DNA from: Gemmatimonadota bacterium
GTDB lineage: Bacteria > Gemmatimonadota > Gemmatimonadetes > Gemmatimonadales > GWC2-71-9
NCBI GenBank assembly: GCA_016880225.1
Contig: JAEHDT010000040.1
Coordinates: 1 to 8,502 of the forward strand
Direction of reading: 5' to 3'
Length of the DNA: 8,502 nucleotides
Each line of letters opens with the position of its first letter. Position 1 is the stretch's first letter. The notes beneath the pieces are model-generated. The model ran no database searches. It had not been told where the DNA came from and saw only the letters and a program-made list of their open reading frames with translations. Below are positions 1 to 6,091 of this stretch, piece by piece. The position numbers and the translations under genes are program-made.

Positions 1-1
1 C

Positions 2-739
2 CTCATGGGCGGTCACGTCGTCAAGGTCGGGATGGGGCCGCTCCTGATCCACCTGATGCGACGCGGCGCGATCACCCACCTGGCGATGAACAGCGCCGCC
101 GCGATCCACGACTTCGAGCTGTGCGCCTACGGCGGCACCAGCGAGGACGTGGCCGCGGGGCTCAAGGACGGCACCTTCGGGATGGCGGAGGAAACGGGCC
201 GCGAGATGAACGCGGCCATCGCGGACGGCGCGCGCGCCGGCAAGGGCATGGGAGAGGCGCTGACCGATTACCTCGCCCGCCGCGCCGGGCTCGCCGCGCC
301 CGAGACTTCGCTGCTGCTCGGGGCCGCCGAGCGGTCGGTCCCCGTGACGGTCCACGCCACGCTGGGCGCGGACATCATCCACCAGCACCCCAGCGCCGAC
401 GGCGCCGCGCTCGGCGCCACGAGCCACCGGGACTTCAAACGGCTCGCCGCGTCACTGCCCGCCCTTCACGACGGTGGCGTGGTGCTCAATCTCGGCAGCG
501 CCGTCGTCATGCCCGAGGTATTCCTCAAGGCGCTCACGGTGGCGCGCAACCTGAACGAGGGACGGCCGACGGGGTTCACCGCCTGCGACTGCGACATGCA
601 GCGCCACTACCGGCCGCGTGTGAACGTGGTGGAACGGCCAACGTTGGGTGGTGGCCGGGGGGTACAGCTCACCGGCCATCACGAAATCCTGATTCCGCTG
701 CTCGCCTGGGGGGTGCTGCGCGAGCTCGATGCGGGCTAG
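2..739 (+). CDS. Conserved protein of unknown function, 5' end outside the window
   Basis: The reading frame is open from the first bases to a TAG at 737-739. The first Met codon (position 5) lies directly before a compact conserved-looking stretch (GGHVVKVGMGPLLIHLMRRG), and no stop precedes it, so the true start is probably upstream and the N-terminus is missing. Counting from that Met, recognisable blocks are IHDFE (34-38), GGTSEDV (43-49), a His/Asp-rich segment GADIIHQHPSADGAALG (121-137) and LNLGSAVVMPEVFLKAL (161-177). The dense Gly, His, Asp and Glu residues look like an enzyme with a Rossmann-like alpha/beta fold rather than a structural protein. There are no membrane segments and no signal peptide in the visible part. 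I vaguely associate this pattern with unnamed bacterial proteins sometimes labelled deoxyhypusine-synthase-like. I cannot find that enzyme's catalytic lysine region here and do not assign the function. The gene converges on the next gene, and the two stops overlap. Confidence 0.8.
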   Translation, partial: LMGGHVVKVGMGPLLIHLMRRGAITHLAMNSAAAIHDFELCAYGGTSEDVAAGLKDGTFGMAEETGREMNAAIADGARAGKGMGEALTDYLARRAGLAAPETSLLLGAAERSVPVTVHATLGADIIHQHPSADGAALGATSHRDFKRLAASLPALHDGGVVLNLGSAVVMPEVFLKALTVARNLNEGRPTGFTACDCDMQRHYRPRVNVVERPTLGGGRGVQLTGHHEILIPLLAWGVLRELDAG

Positions 740-954
740 GCGTCCGACGGGCGGCGTTTGATCATGTCGCGGATCTTGTCCGCGGTGCTCGGGCTGACGA
801 GCCGGATCACGAGGTAACACATGAAACCGATGGCGGCCCACACGAGCAACGTCATGGCGAGACCGAGCACGACGCCGAACAGGCCGAGCACCAGCTTGAG
901 ACCGAGGAACGCCACGACGGCGAAGACGGCGAAACCGAGAATGCTGCGGAACAT
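736..954 (-). CDS. Small two-helix membrane protein (72 aa), function unknown
   Basis: The product is a 72-residue hydrophobic protein. Residues 4-19 form a first hydrophobic run, Lys20 interrupts it, and residues 21-51 form a second long run (rich in Leu, Val and Gly, ending CYLVIRLV). A short basic tail with KIRDMIKRRP (60-69) follows, probably cytoplasmic. The start is well supported: on the minus strand a GGAGG (complement of 963-967) sits 8 nt before ATG. Strong RBS placement and a hydrophobic, membrane-like composition argue that this is real and not a shadow frame. The stop (complement of 736-738) overlaps the stop of the preceding convergent gene. It is divergent from thiO across a 78-bp gap and may share regulatory DNA with it. 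I do not recognise the family. Small proteins of this shape often associate with membrane complexes or stress systems, but nothing here shows that. Confidence 0.72.
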   Translation of the reverse strand: MFRSILGFAVFAVVAFLGLKLVLGLFGVVLGLAMTLLVWAAIGFMCYLVIRLVSPSTADKIRDMIKRRPSDA

Positions 955-1032
955 GGGGTATGCCTCCGTGAAACCCCGACGAGGGGCCCGTACGACGGAA
1001 TGTAGCAGCGGGTTTCAGGAGGGCGCCAGCCG
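955..1032. promoter_or_regulatory. Divergent intergenic region between the small membrane protein and thiO
   Basis: This 78-bp stretch separates two genes transcribed away from each other, so it should hold promoters for both strands. I find no convincing -35/-10 pair. The best plus-strand candidate is GTGAAA (968-973), then 17 nt, then TACGAC (991-996). It matches the consensus poorly. On the minus strand TACATT (complement of 999-1004) is the best -10-like hexamer and has no good -35. The centre contains the palindrome CGTACG (989-994) and a short hairpin-capable CCCC/GGGG pair (974-977/983-986). Both edges hold ribosome binding sites within a mirrored repeat, listed separately. I looked for a thiamine pyrophosphate riboswitch because thiO follows and saw none; the region is too short for one. 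Confidence 0.4.
963..1022. repeat. Inverted repeat carrying the ribosome binding sites of both divergent genes
   Basis: The left arm is 963-976 and the right arm is 1010-1022, with a 33-nt spacer. TGAAACCC (969-976) is perfectly complementary to GGGTTTCA (1010-1017). With one bulged G at 968 the pairing continues through CCTCC (963-967) and GGAGG (1018-1022), giving 13 paired bases. Read in the direction of each gene, both leaders are therefore nearly the same: GGGTTTCACGGAGG before the small membrane protein and GGGTTTCAGGAGG before thiO. The distance from GGAGG to the start codon is 8 nt for the first and 10 nt for the second. The GGAGG parts are expected as Shine-Dalgarno sequences, but the shared octamer next to each of them is not. 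It could be an operator for a dimeric regulator, an RNA element, or a duplicated leader; the sequence alone does not decide. Confidence 0.6.
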
Positions 1033-2139
1033 GTGACGGCCGTCGATATCGCGGTCGTGGGCGGCGGAGTTGTCGGGGCGGCGTGCGCGCGGGCGGCGGC
1101 CCAGCGCGGGCTCCAGGTCGCCGTGTTCGAGCCGGGCCCCGATCCCGCGGCCGCGTCACCGGCCTCGGCGGGCATGCTCGCGGCCCAGATCGAGCCGAGC
1201 GACGACGCGCTCGTCGCGCTATCGGTCCGCGCGCGGGACCTGTACGAGCCGCTCGCCCCTGCGCTGCGCGACGCCACCGGCATCGACATCGGCTTCTGGC
1301 GCTCGGGGATCGCCGCCGTCGCATTCGACGAGCCGACGGCCGGGCGGCTCAGGGAAGAAGTGGCACGCCAGCGGCAGGCCGGCCTGCGCTGCGACTGGCT
1401 CGAGGGCGATGAAGTCCGCGAGCGCTGGCCGGGCACCGCACCCGATTGCCAGGGCGCGTTGTTCGCCCCGGAGGACGGCGCGCTCGACCCGCAGGCGCTG
1501 ACGCGGGCCTGTCTCGCCGACGCGCGCCGCCTGGGCGCCACCCTGCACCCCGAGAAGGTCGAAGCGCTCGCCACCGCCGACGGCCGGGCCGCGGGCGTGG
1601 TCACCGGGCGCGGCACGACGGCCGCCGGTCACACCGTGCTCGCCGCGGGCGTCTGGTCTCCACAGATCCGCGGCCTGCCGCGGCCGCTCCCGGTCGAGCC
1701 GCTGCGTGGCCAGATGGCGTCCACCGTGTGGCCCGGCGGCACTCCGCCCGCCATCCTGTACCACGACCACGGCTACGTGCTCGCCCGCGGCAGTGACGCC
1801 GTGCTCGGCAGCACGATGGAGCGCGCCGGGTACGACGCCCGCGTCACGAACGAGGGGCTCGCCCAGATCTTTCGCGGCGCCGTGCGGCTACTGCCGTCGC
1901 TCCTCACGCAGCCGGTGCAGCGCATGTGGGCCGGCCTGCGCCCCGCCACGCCGGACGGCCGGCCGATCCTCGGGGCCGACCCCGCCATGGAGCGCCTGTG
2001 GTACGCCACCGGGCACGGCCGGAACGGCATCCTGCTCGCGGCGTTGACCGCCGAGATCGTTGTGGACCTGCTCACCACGGGACGGACCGACGTGGACGTC
2101 GCCCAGCTGGGCGTCGCTCGCTTCGCCCCCGCCACCTGA
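1033..2139 (+). CDS. thiO: Glycine oxidase ThiO-like FAD-dependent amine oxidoreductase
   Basis: A 368-residue protein of the D-amino-acid-oxidase/glycine-oxidase family. ThiO oxidises glycine to iminoacetate (dehydroglycine) with O2 and FAD, supplying the C2-N unit for the thiazole ring of thiamine in the cytoplasm. The N-terminal dinucleotide-binding motif is GGGVVG at 10-15, with the FAD-ribose acidic residue Glu33 at the end of the second strand. The family block ASPASAGMLAAQ (41-52) follows. The C-terminal blocks WAGLRPATPDG (299-309) and ATGHGRNGILLA (325-336) are typical of ThiO. Arg303 and Arg330 have the spacing of the substrate-binding and active-site arginines of Bacillus glycine oxidase. 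The length is usual for the family. The start is GTG, chosen because AGGAGGG (1017-1023) precedes it by 9 nt. No thiG, thiS or thiE lies nearby, so a related amine or amino-acid oxidase remains possible. The next gene follows after 6 nt. Confidence 0.85.
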   Translation: MTAVDIAVVGGGVVGAACARAAAQRGLQVAVFEPGPDPAAASPASAGMLAAQIEPSDDALVALSVRARDLYEPLAPALRDATGIDIGFWRSGIAAVAFDEPTAGRLREEVARQRQAGLRCDWLEGDEVRERWPGTAPDCQGALFAPEDGALDPQALTRACLADARRLGATLHPEKVEALATADGRAAGVVTGRGTTAAGHTVLAAGVWSPQIRGLPRPLPVEPLRGQMASTVWPGGTPPAILYHDHGYVLARGSDAVLGSTMERAGYDARVTNEGLAQIFRGAVRLLPSLLTQPVQRMWAGLRPATPDGRPILGADPAMERLWYATGHGRNGILLAALTAEIVVDLLTTGRTDVDVAQLGVARFAPAT

Positions 2140-2145
2140 CACCTC

Positions 2146-3156
2146 GTGTACCGCAGCTGCGCGTTCTGCAACGGCAAGCTCGATGGCGACGGCGGACCCT
2201 CCGGGCTCGGCGTCGGCCGGCGGCTCGCCTTCGACGAATGGAAGGGCCGCCTCTGGGTCATCTGCCCGCGCTGCGCGCGCTGGAACCTGGCGCCGCTGGA
2301 CGACCGCTTGGAGAGGATCGAACTGCTGGCGCGCGCCGCGGGCGACGGGCGCGTCGCGGCCGCGACGGAGCAGGTGGCTCTGATCCGCTGGCAGGCATAC
2401 GATCTGGTGCGGGTCGGCAAGCCGCGGCGCCTGGAACTCGCCACCTGGCGCTATGGCGAGCGCCTCAAGGCGCGACGCCGCGAACAGCTGCGCTTTGTCG
2501 TGCCCGTCACCGTCGCGGCAGTGGGGCTCGCCGTGGCCGTGAACGTGGCCGCGGGCGGCTCACTGGGCGTGTTCGTCTGGAACATGCCGAGCCTGGCACG
2601 CCGTCTCTACACCGGGATGGTGGGCCGGCGCAGAGTGACCCTCGTCGAGCCGCCGATCTGCGAGCGCTGCGGCACCGTTCTGGAGCTGCGCGCCAAGCAC
2701 GTGGCGCACGCGCGCGTCATCGGCCAACCCCAGGCGGACGTCGCGCTGCTGCTCTCCTGCCCCGCCTGCCGGGCCGAGGGAGCGATGCTCGTCGGTCCCG
2801 AGGCGCGTGCCGCTTTGCGCCAGGGGCTCACGTACATGGCCGTGTCGCGCGCGGGCCGGCAGCGCGTCGAGGACGCCGCCCGGCTGGTCGAAGGTGCGGG
2901 AGGACCCGACCAGCTGATCCGCGACGTCGCCCGCCGCGAGCTCACGCTCAGAAGCCTCGCCCCCGAGCGGCGCCTCGCCCTCGAGATGGCGGTGGACGAG
3001 CGCATGGAGGTTGAGGAGTTGGAGCGCCAGTGGCGAGACGCCGAAGAGATCGCCGAGATCGCCGACGGCATGCTGTCCACCACCACGGAGCTCGAGGCGG
3101 CGCTGCGCCGTTTGAAGGGCCGGCGACGGGAAGACCGCGATCAACCGTCCAGTTGA
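2146..3156 (+). CDS. Membrane protein with two split zinc-binding Cys4 modules, function unknown
   Basis: A 336-residue protein. Cysteine pairs CAFC (5-8) and CPRC (40-43) make one likely zinc ribbon at the N-terminus. CERC (172-175) and CPAC (205-208) make a second one. Between them, about residues 116-146 form a hydrophobic stretch (FVVPVTVAAVGLAVAVNV then GVFVWNM) that should cross or enter the membrane. The C-terminus (about 255-330) is highly charged and helical, with heptad-like Leu/Glu/Arg patterning and a basic end (RRLKGRRRED). The start is GTG, 6 nt after the thiO stop. There is no Shine-Dalgarno sequence, so translation may be coupled to thiO. The start must lie upstream of Cys5, which leaves little alternative. 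I recall similar unnamed proteins in Gemmatimonadota, opening with a Cys-x2-Cys pair and a 'WKGRLW..CPRC..WNLAP' block; this is memory, not a search. No enzymatic motif is visible. A scaffold or a metal- or nucleic-acid-binding role would be a guess. Confidence 0.85.
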   Translation: MYRSCAFCNGKLDGDGGPSGLGVGRRLAFDEWKGRLWVICPRCARWNLAPLDDRLERIELLARAAGDGRVAAATEQVALIRWQAYDLVRVGKPRRLELATWRYGERLKARRREQLRFVVPVTVAAVGLAVAVNVAAGGSLGVFVWNMPSLARRLYTGMVGRRRVTLVEPPICERCGTVLELRAKHVAHARVIGQPQADVALLLSCPACRAEGAMLVGPEARAALRQGLTYMAVSRAGRQRVEDAARLVEGAGGPDQLIRDVARRELTLRSLAPERRLALEMAVDERMEVEELERQWRDAEEIAEIADGMLSTTTELEAALRRLKGRRREDRDQPSS

Positions 3157-3167
3157 AATTCCTTCTT

Positions 3168-3194
3168 TTGTCGCCTCGCCGCGCCCACTATACT
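3168..3194 (+). promoter_or_regulatory. Probable promoter of the lipA-pdh-lpd operon
   Basis: TATACT at 3189-3194 matches the sigma-70 -10 consensus at five of six positions. It stands in the only A+T-rich patch of the surrounding kilobases. A partial -35, TTGTCG (3168-3173, four of six), lies 15 nt upstream, which is shorter than the ideal 17. The AT-rich patch begins at the stop codon of the preceding gene. A transcript initiating 6-8 nt after the -10 would start around 3201-3203, only 4-6 nt before the lipA ATG at 3207. No Shine-Dalgarno sequence is present there, which fits a leaderless or near-leaderless message. The exact -35 is uncertain. Confidence 0.5.
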
Positions 3195-3206
3195 TCCCTG
3201 AACCTC

Positions 3207-4094
3207 ATGGCCGCCTCGCTCACACCACTCACCGCCCGCAAGCCTGCCTGGCTCAAGGTCCCCGCCCCCGGCGGACCTAACTACGTGAGCCTGAAGCAAC
3301 TTATGCAGGACCTGCGGCTCCACACGGTGTGCGAGGAGGCCCACTGCCCCAACATCGGTGAGTGCTGGGAGCATCGGGCGGCCACCTTCATGATCCTGGG
3401 CGACGTGTGCACGCGGAACTGCGCCTACTGCGCGGTCGCCCACGGCACGCCGGCCCCCCTCGACCGCGACGAGCCGGGCCGGCTCGCCGCCGCGGTGCAA
3501 CAGATGGGACTCCGCCACGTGGTCATCACGAGCGTGGACCGGGATGACCTCCCGAACGGTGGGGCCGAGATGTTCGCCGCGGCGATCGCCGAGATCCGCC
3601 GCCGCACACCGGGCACCTCGGTCGAGGTGCTGATTCCCGATTTCAAGGGGAGCGAAGCGGCGTTGCGCCTCGTAGTCGAAGCCGCGCCCGACATCCTCAA
3701 TCACAACCTGGAAACGATCGAGCGCCTGTACCGCCTGGCCCGGCCGGGCGGGCGGTACCCGCGGGCGCTCGCGCTGCTCGCGCGGGCCAAGGAGCTCGCG
3801 CCCGACCTGATCACCAAGTCGGGCATCATGTGCGGCCTGGGCGAGGAGTGGGACGAGCTGTTGGCCGCGATGCGCGACGTCCGGGCCCAGGGAGTGGACA
3901 TCCTCACGCTCGGCCAGTACCTGCGCCCGTCGCCCGACCACCTGCCGATCGCCCGCTACTACACCCCCGACGAGTTCGCCGAGCTGCACCGTCTCGGCCG
4001 CGCGATGGGGTACCGTCACGTGGAAGCCGGGCCGCTGGTGCGCTCGAGCTACCATGCGTGGGAGCAGGTCGAGCGCGCCACCGCGTCCCGCTAA
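3207..4094 (+). CDS. lipA: Lipoyl synthase
   Basis: A 295-residue radical-SAM enzyme that inserts two sulfur atoms into the octanoyl group carried by the E2 lipoyl domain, making the lipoyl cofactor. It shows both iron-sulfur motifs. The auxiliary cluster motif is C-x4-C-x5-C at Cys42, Cys47 and Cys53 (VCEEAHCPNIGEC). The SAM cluster motif is C-x3-C-x2-C at Cys68, Cys72 and Cys75 (CTRNCAYC). The conserved C-terminal RSSY serine region is at 279-282; a serine there ligates the auxiliary cluster in known structures. TSVDRDDLPNGGA, HNLETIERLY, TKSGIMCGLGE and LTLGQYLRPS are standard family blocks. The frame is open upstream to 3030, but that extension lies inside the previous gene and is Arg-rich. 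ATG at 3207 gives the normal family N-terminus (KPAWLKVPAPGG). It is first in an operon with its own substrate complex; the gap to pdhA is 13 nt. Octanoyl transfer genes are not seen. Confidence 0.97.
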   Translation: MAASLTPLTARKPAWLKVPAPGGPNYVSLKQLMQDLRLHTVCEEAHCPNIGECWEHRAATFMILGDVCTRNCAYCAVAHGTPAPLDRDEPGRLAAAVQQMGLRHVVITSVDRDDLPNGGAEMFAAAIAEIRRRTPGTSVEVLIPDFKGSEAALRLVVEAAPDILNHNLETIERLYRLARPGGRYPRALALLARAKELAPDLITKSGIMCGLGEEWDELLAAMRDVRAQGVDILTLGQYLRPSPDHLPIARYYTPDEFAELHRLGRAMGYRHVEAGPLVRSSYHAWEQVERATASR

Positions 4095-4107
4095 GCCAGC
4101 GTCCCTA

Positions 4108-5106
4108 ATGGCCACCGCCACCGTCCGCACGGCGAGCACGAGCGCCCTGAGCGAGCTCGAGCGGCGCATGCTGCGCCAGATGCTCCTGATCCGTCGCTTC
4201 GAGGAGAAGGCCGCAGAGGCGTACGCGCTCGGCAAGATCGGCGGGTTCTGCCACCTCTACATCGGCCAGGAAGCGGTGGCGGTCGGCTCGCTCGCCGCGC
4301 TGCGCGACGACGACTACGTGATCTCCTCGTACCGCGAGCACGGACAAGCGCTGGCACGCGGCATCGCCCCGAACGCCGTGATGGCGGAGCTGTTCGGAAA
4401 AGCGACCGGGTGCTCGAAGGGCAAGGGCGGCTCGATGCACCTGTTCGACGCGGCGAAGCGGTTTCTGGGAGGGCACGGGATCGTGGGGGGCCACATCCCG
4501 CTCGCCGCCGGCATCGGATTCGCCATCCGTTACAAGGGCGGCGACCAGGTCTGCATCTGCTACTTCGGCGAGGCCGCGGTCAACATCGGCGCCTTCCACG
4601 AGGCGCTCAACATGGCCTCCGTCTACAAGCTGCCGGTCATCTTCTGCTGCGAGAACAACCGCTACGGTATGGGCACCGCGTTCGAGCGCGTCGCGGCCGT
4701 GACCGACGTCGTGGAGCACGCCTGCAGCTACGACATGGCGGCCGAGCTGGTCAACGGCATGGACGTGCTCGCCGTGTACGAGGCGACCCGGCGCGCGGCG
4801 GACCGGGCGCGCAAGGGCGGCCATCCCACGCTGCTGGAAGTGCGCACGTACCGGTACATGGGGCACTCCATGTCCGACCCGCTGCACGGCGTGTACCGCA
4901 CCAAGGAGGAAGTGGAGGAGCAGCGCAAGCGCGACCCCATCTCGCAGCTCGCGCTGAAGCTCAGGGAAGGCGGAGTGCTCGACCAGGCGGGGCTCGACGC
5001 GCTCGACGCGGAGGTGCGCGAGGAGGCCGAGCAGGCCGTCCGCTTCGCGGACCAGAGCCCGGACCCCGATCCCGCCGAGCTCCTCACCCACGTGCTCGCC
5101 GACTGA
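4108..5106 (+). CDS. pdhA: Pyruvate dehydrogenase E1 component, alpha subunit
   Basis: A 332-residue alpha chain of the heterotetrameric (alpha2beta2) E1. E1 uses thiamine diphosphate to decarboxylate pyruvate and reductively acylate the E2 lipoyl arm. Family blocks are clear: LIRRFEEKAAEAYALGKIGGFCHLYIGQEAVAVG (27-60), SSYREHGQALARG (73-85), GCSKGKGGSMHLFD (101-114), GGHGIVGGHIPLAAG (121-135), ENNRYGMGT (182-190) and the loop YRYMGHSMSDP (248-258). The thiamine/magnesium motif is unusual: GEA at 154-156 instead of GDG, so Glu155 replaces the normal metal-binding Asp (see findings). ATG at 4108 is chosen because upstream codons fall inside lipA. There is no Shine-Dalgarno sequence in the 13-nt gap, so coupling to lipA is likely. 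The stop TGA shares one base with the pdhB ATG. A branched-chain 2-oxoacid or acetoin dehydrogenase E1 is the main alternative, but the GHSMSDP loop and ENNRYGMGT favour pyruvate. Confidence 0.92.
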   Translation: MATATVRTASTSALSELERRMLRQMLLIRRFEEKAAEAYALGKIGGFCHLYIGQEAVAVGSLAALRDDDYVISSYREHGQALARGIAPNAVMAELFGKATGCSKGKGGSMHLFDAAKRFLGGHGIVGGHIPLAAGIGFAIRYKGGDQVCICYFGEAAVNIGAFHEALNMASVYKLPVIFCCENNRYGMGTAFERVAAVTDVVEHACSYDMAAELVNGMDVLAVYEATRRAADRARKGGHPTLLEVRTYRYMGHSMSDPLHGVYRTKEEVEEQRKRDPISQLALKLREGGVLDQAGLDALDAEVREEAEQAVRFADQSPDPDPAELLTHVLAD

Positions 5107-6089
5107 TGGCGACGCTCACCTATCGAGATGCGTTGAACCAGGCGCTGCGCGAGGAGATGCAGCGCGACCCCAACGTCTTCCTCATGGGCGAGGAGGTCGG
5201 CGTCTATCAGGGCGCGTACAAAGTGAGCCGCGGCCTGCTCGAGGAGTTCGGGCCGATGCGCGTCGTCGACACGCCGATCGCGGAGCTGGGGTTCGCGGGC
5301 GTCGGCGTGGGCGCCGCCATGGCGGGGCTGCGTCCGGTGATTGAGTTCATGACGTGGAACTTCGCCGTCCTGGCGCTCGATCAGATCGTCAATTCGGCCG
5401 CGAAGCTCCTGTACGAGTCGGGCGGCCAGGTGCCGATCCCGATCGTGTTCCGGGGGCCGAACGGCGCCGCCCTGCAGCTCGCGGCGCAGCACTCCCAGGC
5501 CTGGGACGCCTGGCTCTCCCACATCCCGGGCCTGAAGGTCGTGGCGCCGGCGACGCCCGCCGACGCGAAGGGTCTCCTCAAGGCCGCCATCCGCGACAAC
5601 AATCCGGTGCTCGTGCTCGAAGGCGAGATGCTGTACAACGTGAAGGGTGAGGTGCCGGACGGCGAGCACGTGGTTCCGATCGGACAGGCGGACCTGAAGC
5701 GCCCCGGGCGGGACGTGACGCTGGTATGCCATTCGAAAACGGTCGCCGTCGCCCTCAAGGCGGCTGAGCAGCTGGCCGGACGCGAGGGCGTCTCGGCCGA
5801 AGTGCTCGACCTGCGGTCGCTGCGCCCGCTCGACGAGGCGGCGATCGTCGCGTCGGTCGCGCACACCAACCGCGCGGTCGTGGTCGAAGAAGGCTGGCCG
5901 CACGCGGGGATCGGGGCGCAGGTGGTGGACGTGATCCAGCGCGAGGCATTCGACCACCTCGACGCGCCGGTGCTGCGCGTCACACAAGCGGACGTCCCCA
6001 TGCCGTACAACAAGCAGCTCGAGCGTCTCGCCAAACCGAGCCCCGACCGCGTGGTCGCCGCCGTGCGCCGCGTGCTGTATCTCGACTGA
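5106..6089 (+). CDS. pdhB: Pyruvate dehydrogenase E1 component, beta subunit
   Basis: A 327-residue transketolase-like beta chain, the partner of the alpha subunit encoded just upstream. Together they form the E1 heterotetramer, with thiamine diphosphate bound at the alpha/beta interface. Visible blocks are LTYRDALNQALREEM (4-18), LMGEEVGVYQGAYKVSRGL (26-44; the GEE glutamates contact the cofactor aminopyrimidine in this family), VVDTPIAELGFAGVGVGAA (53-71), RPVIEFMTWNF (76-86), GPNGAALQLAAQHSQ (117-131, His129 in the conserved QHS), PGLKVVAPATPADAKGLL (141-158), the C-terminal-domain DLRSLRPLD (235-243) and the final ADVPMPYNKQLE (295-306). The length is usual. ATG overlaps the pdhA stop as TGATG, a classic re-initiation junction. 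The frame stays open another 696 bases upstream, but that part is inside pdhA and is not protein-like, so it is excluded. The E2 gene starts 2 nt after the stop. Confidence 0.94.
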   Translation: MATLTYRDALNQALREEMQRDPNVFLMGEEVGVYQGAYKVSRGLLEEFGPMRVVDTPIAELGFAGVGVGAAMAGLRPVIEFMTWNFAVLALDQIVNSAAKLLYESGGQVPIPIVFRGPNGAALQLAAQHSQAWDAWLSHIPGLKVVAPATPADAKGLLKAAIRDNNPVLVLEGEMLYNVKGEVPDGEHVVPIGQADLKRPGRDVTLVCHSKTVAVALKAAEQLAGREGVSAEVLDLRSLRPLDEAAIVASVAHTNRAVVVEEGWPHAGIGAQVVDVIQREAFDHLDAPVLRVTQADVPMPYNKQLERLAKPSPDRVVAAVRRVLYLD

Positions 6090-6091
6090 CC

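Noticed and set aside
740..775. Short GC hairpin just after the convergent stops as a terminator
   Set aside because: The possible stem is about five pairs with a G-U, lies inside the small membrane gene, and has no U-tract.
955..1032. Thiamine pyrophosphate riboswitch ahead of thiO
   Set aside because: The region is only 78 nt including the RBS, and the conserved riboswitch core sequences are not present.
452..1324. Minus-strand open frame crossing gene 1, the small membrane gene and thiO
   Set aside because: Very Arg/Pro-rich and out of frame with the small membrane gene, which has a proper ribosome binding site.
3153..3158. TTGAAA as the -35 of the lipA promoter
   Set aside because: It is a good hexamer but 30 nt from TATACT, too far for a sigma-70 promoter.
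3141..4235. Minus-strand open frame opposite lipA
   Set aside because: Low-complexity Arg/Gly/Val composition, no recognisable motif, and it lies wholly opposite lipA, the start of pdhA and the lipA promoter.
4410..5105. N-terminal extension of the pdhB frame, which would give a 559-residue protein
   Set aside because: The extension lies inside pdhA, is Arg/Gly-rich, and a normal E1 beta N-terminus begins at the ATG at 5106.
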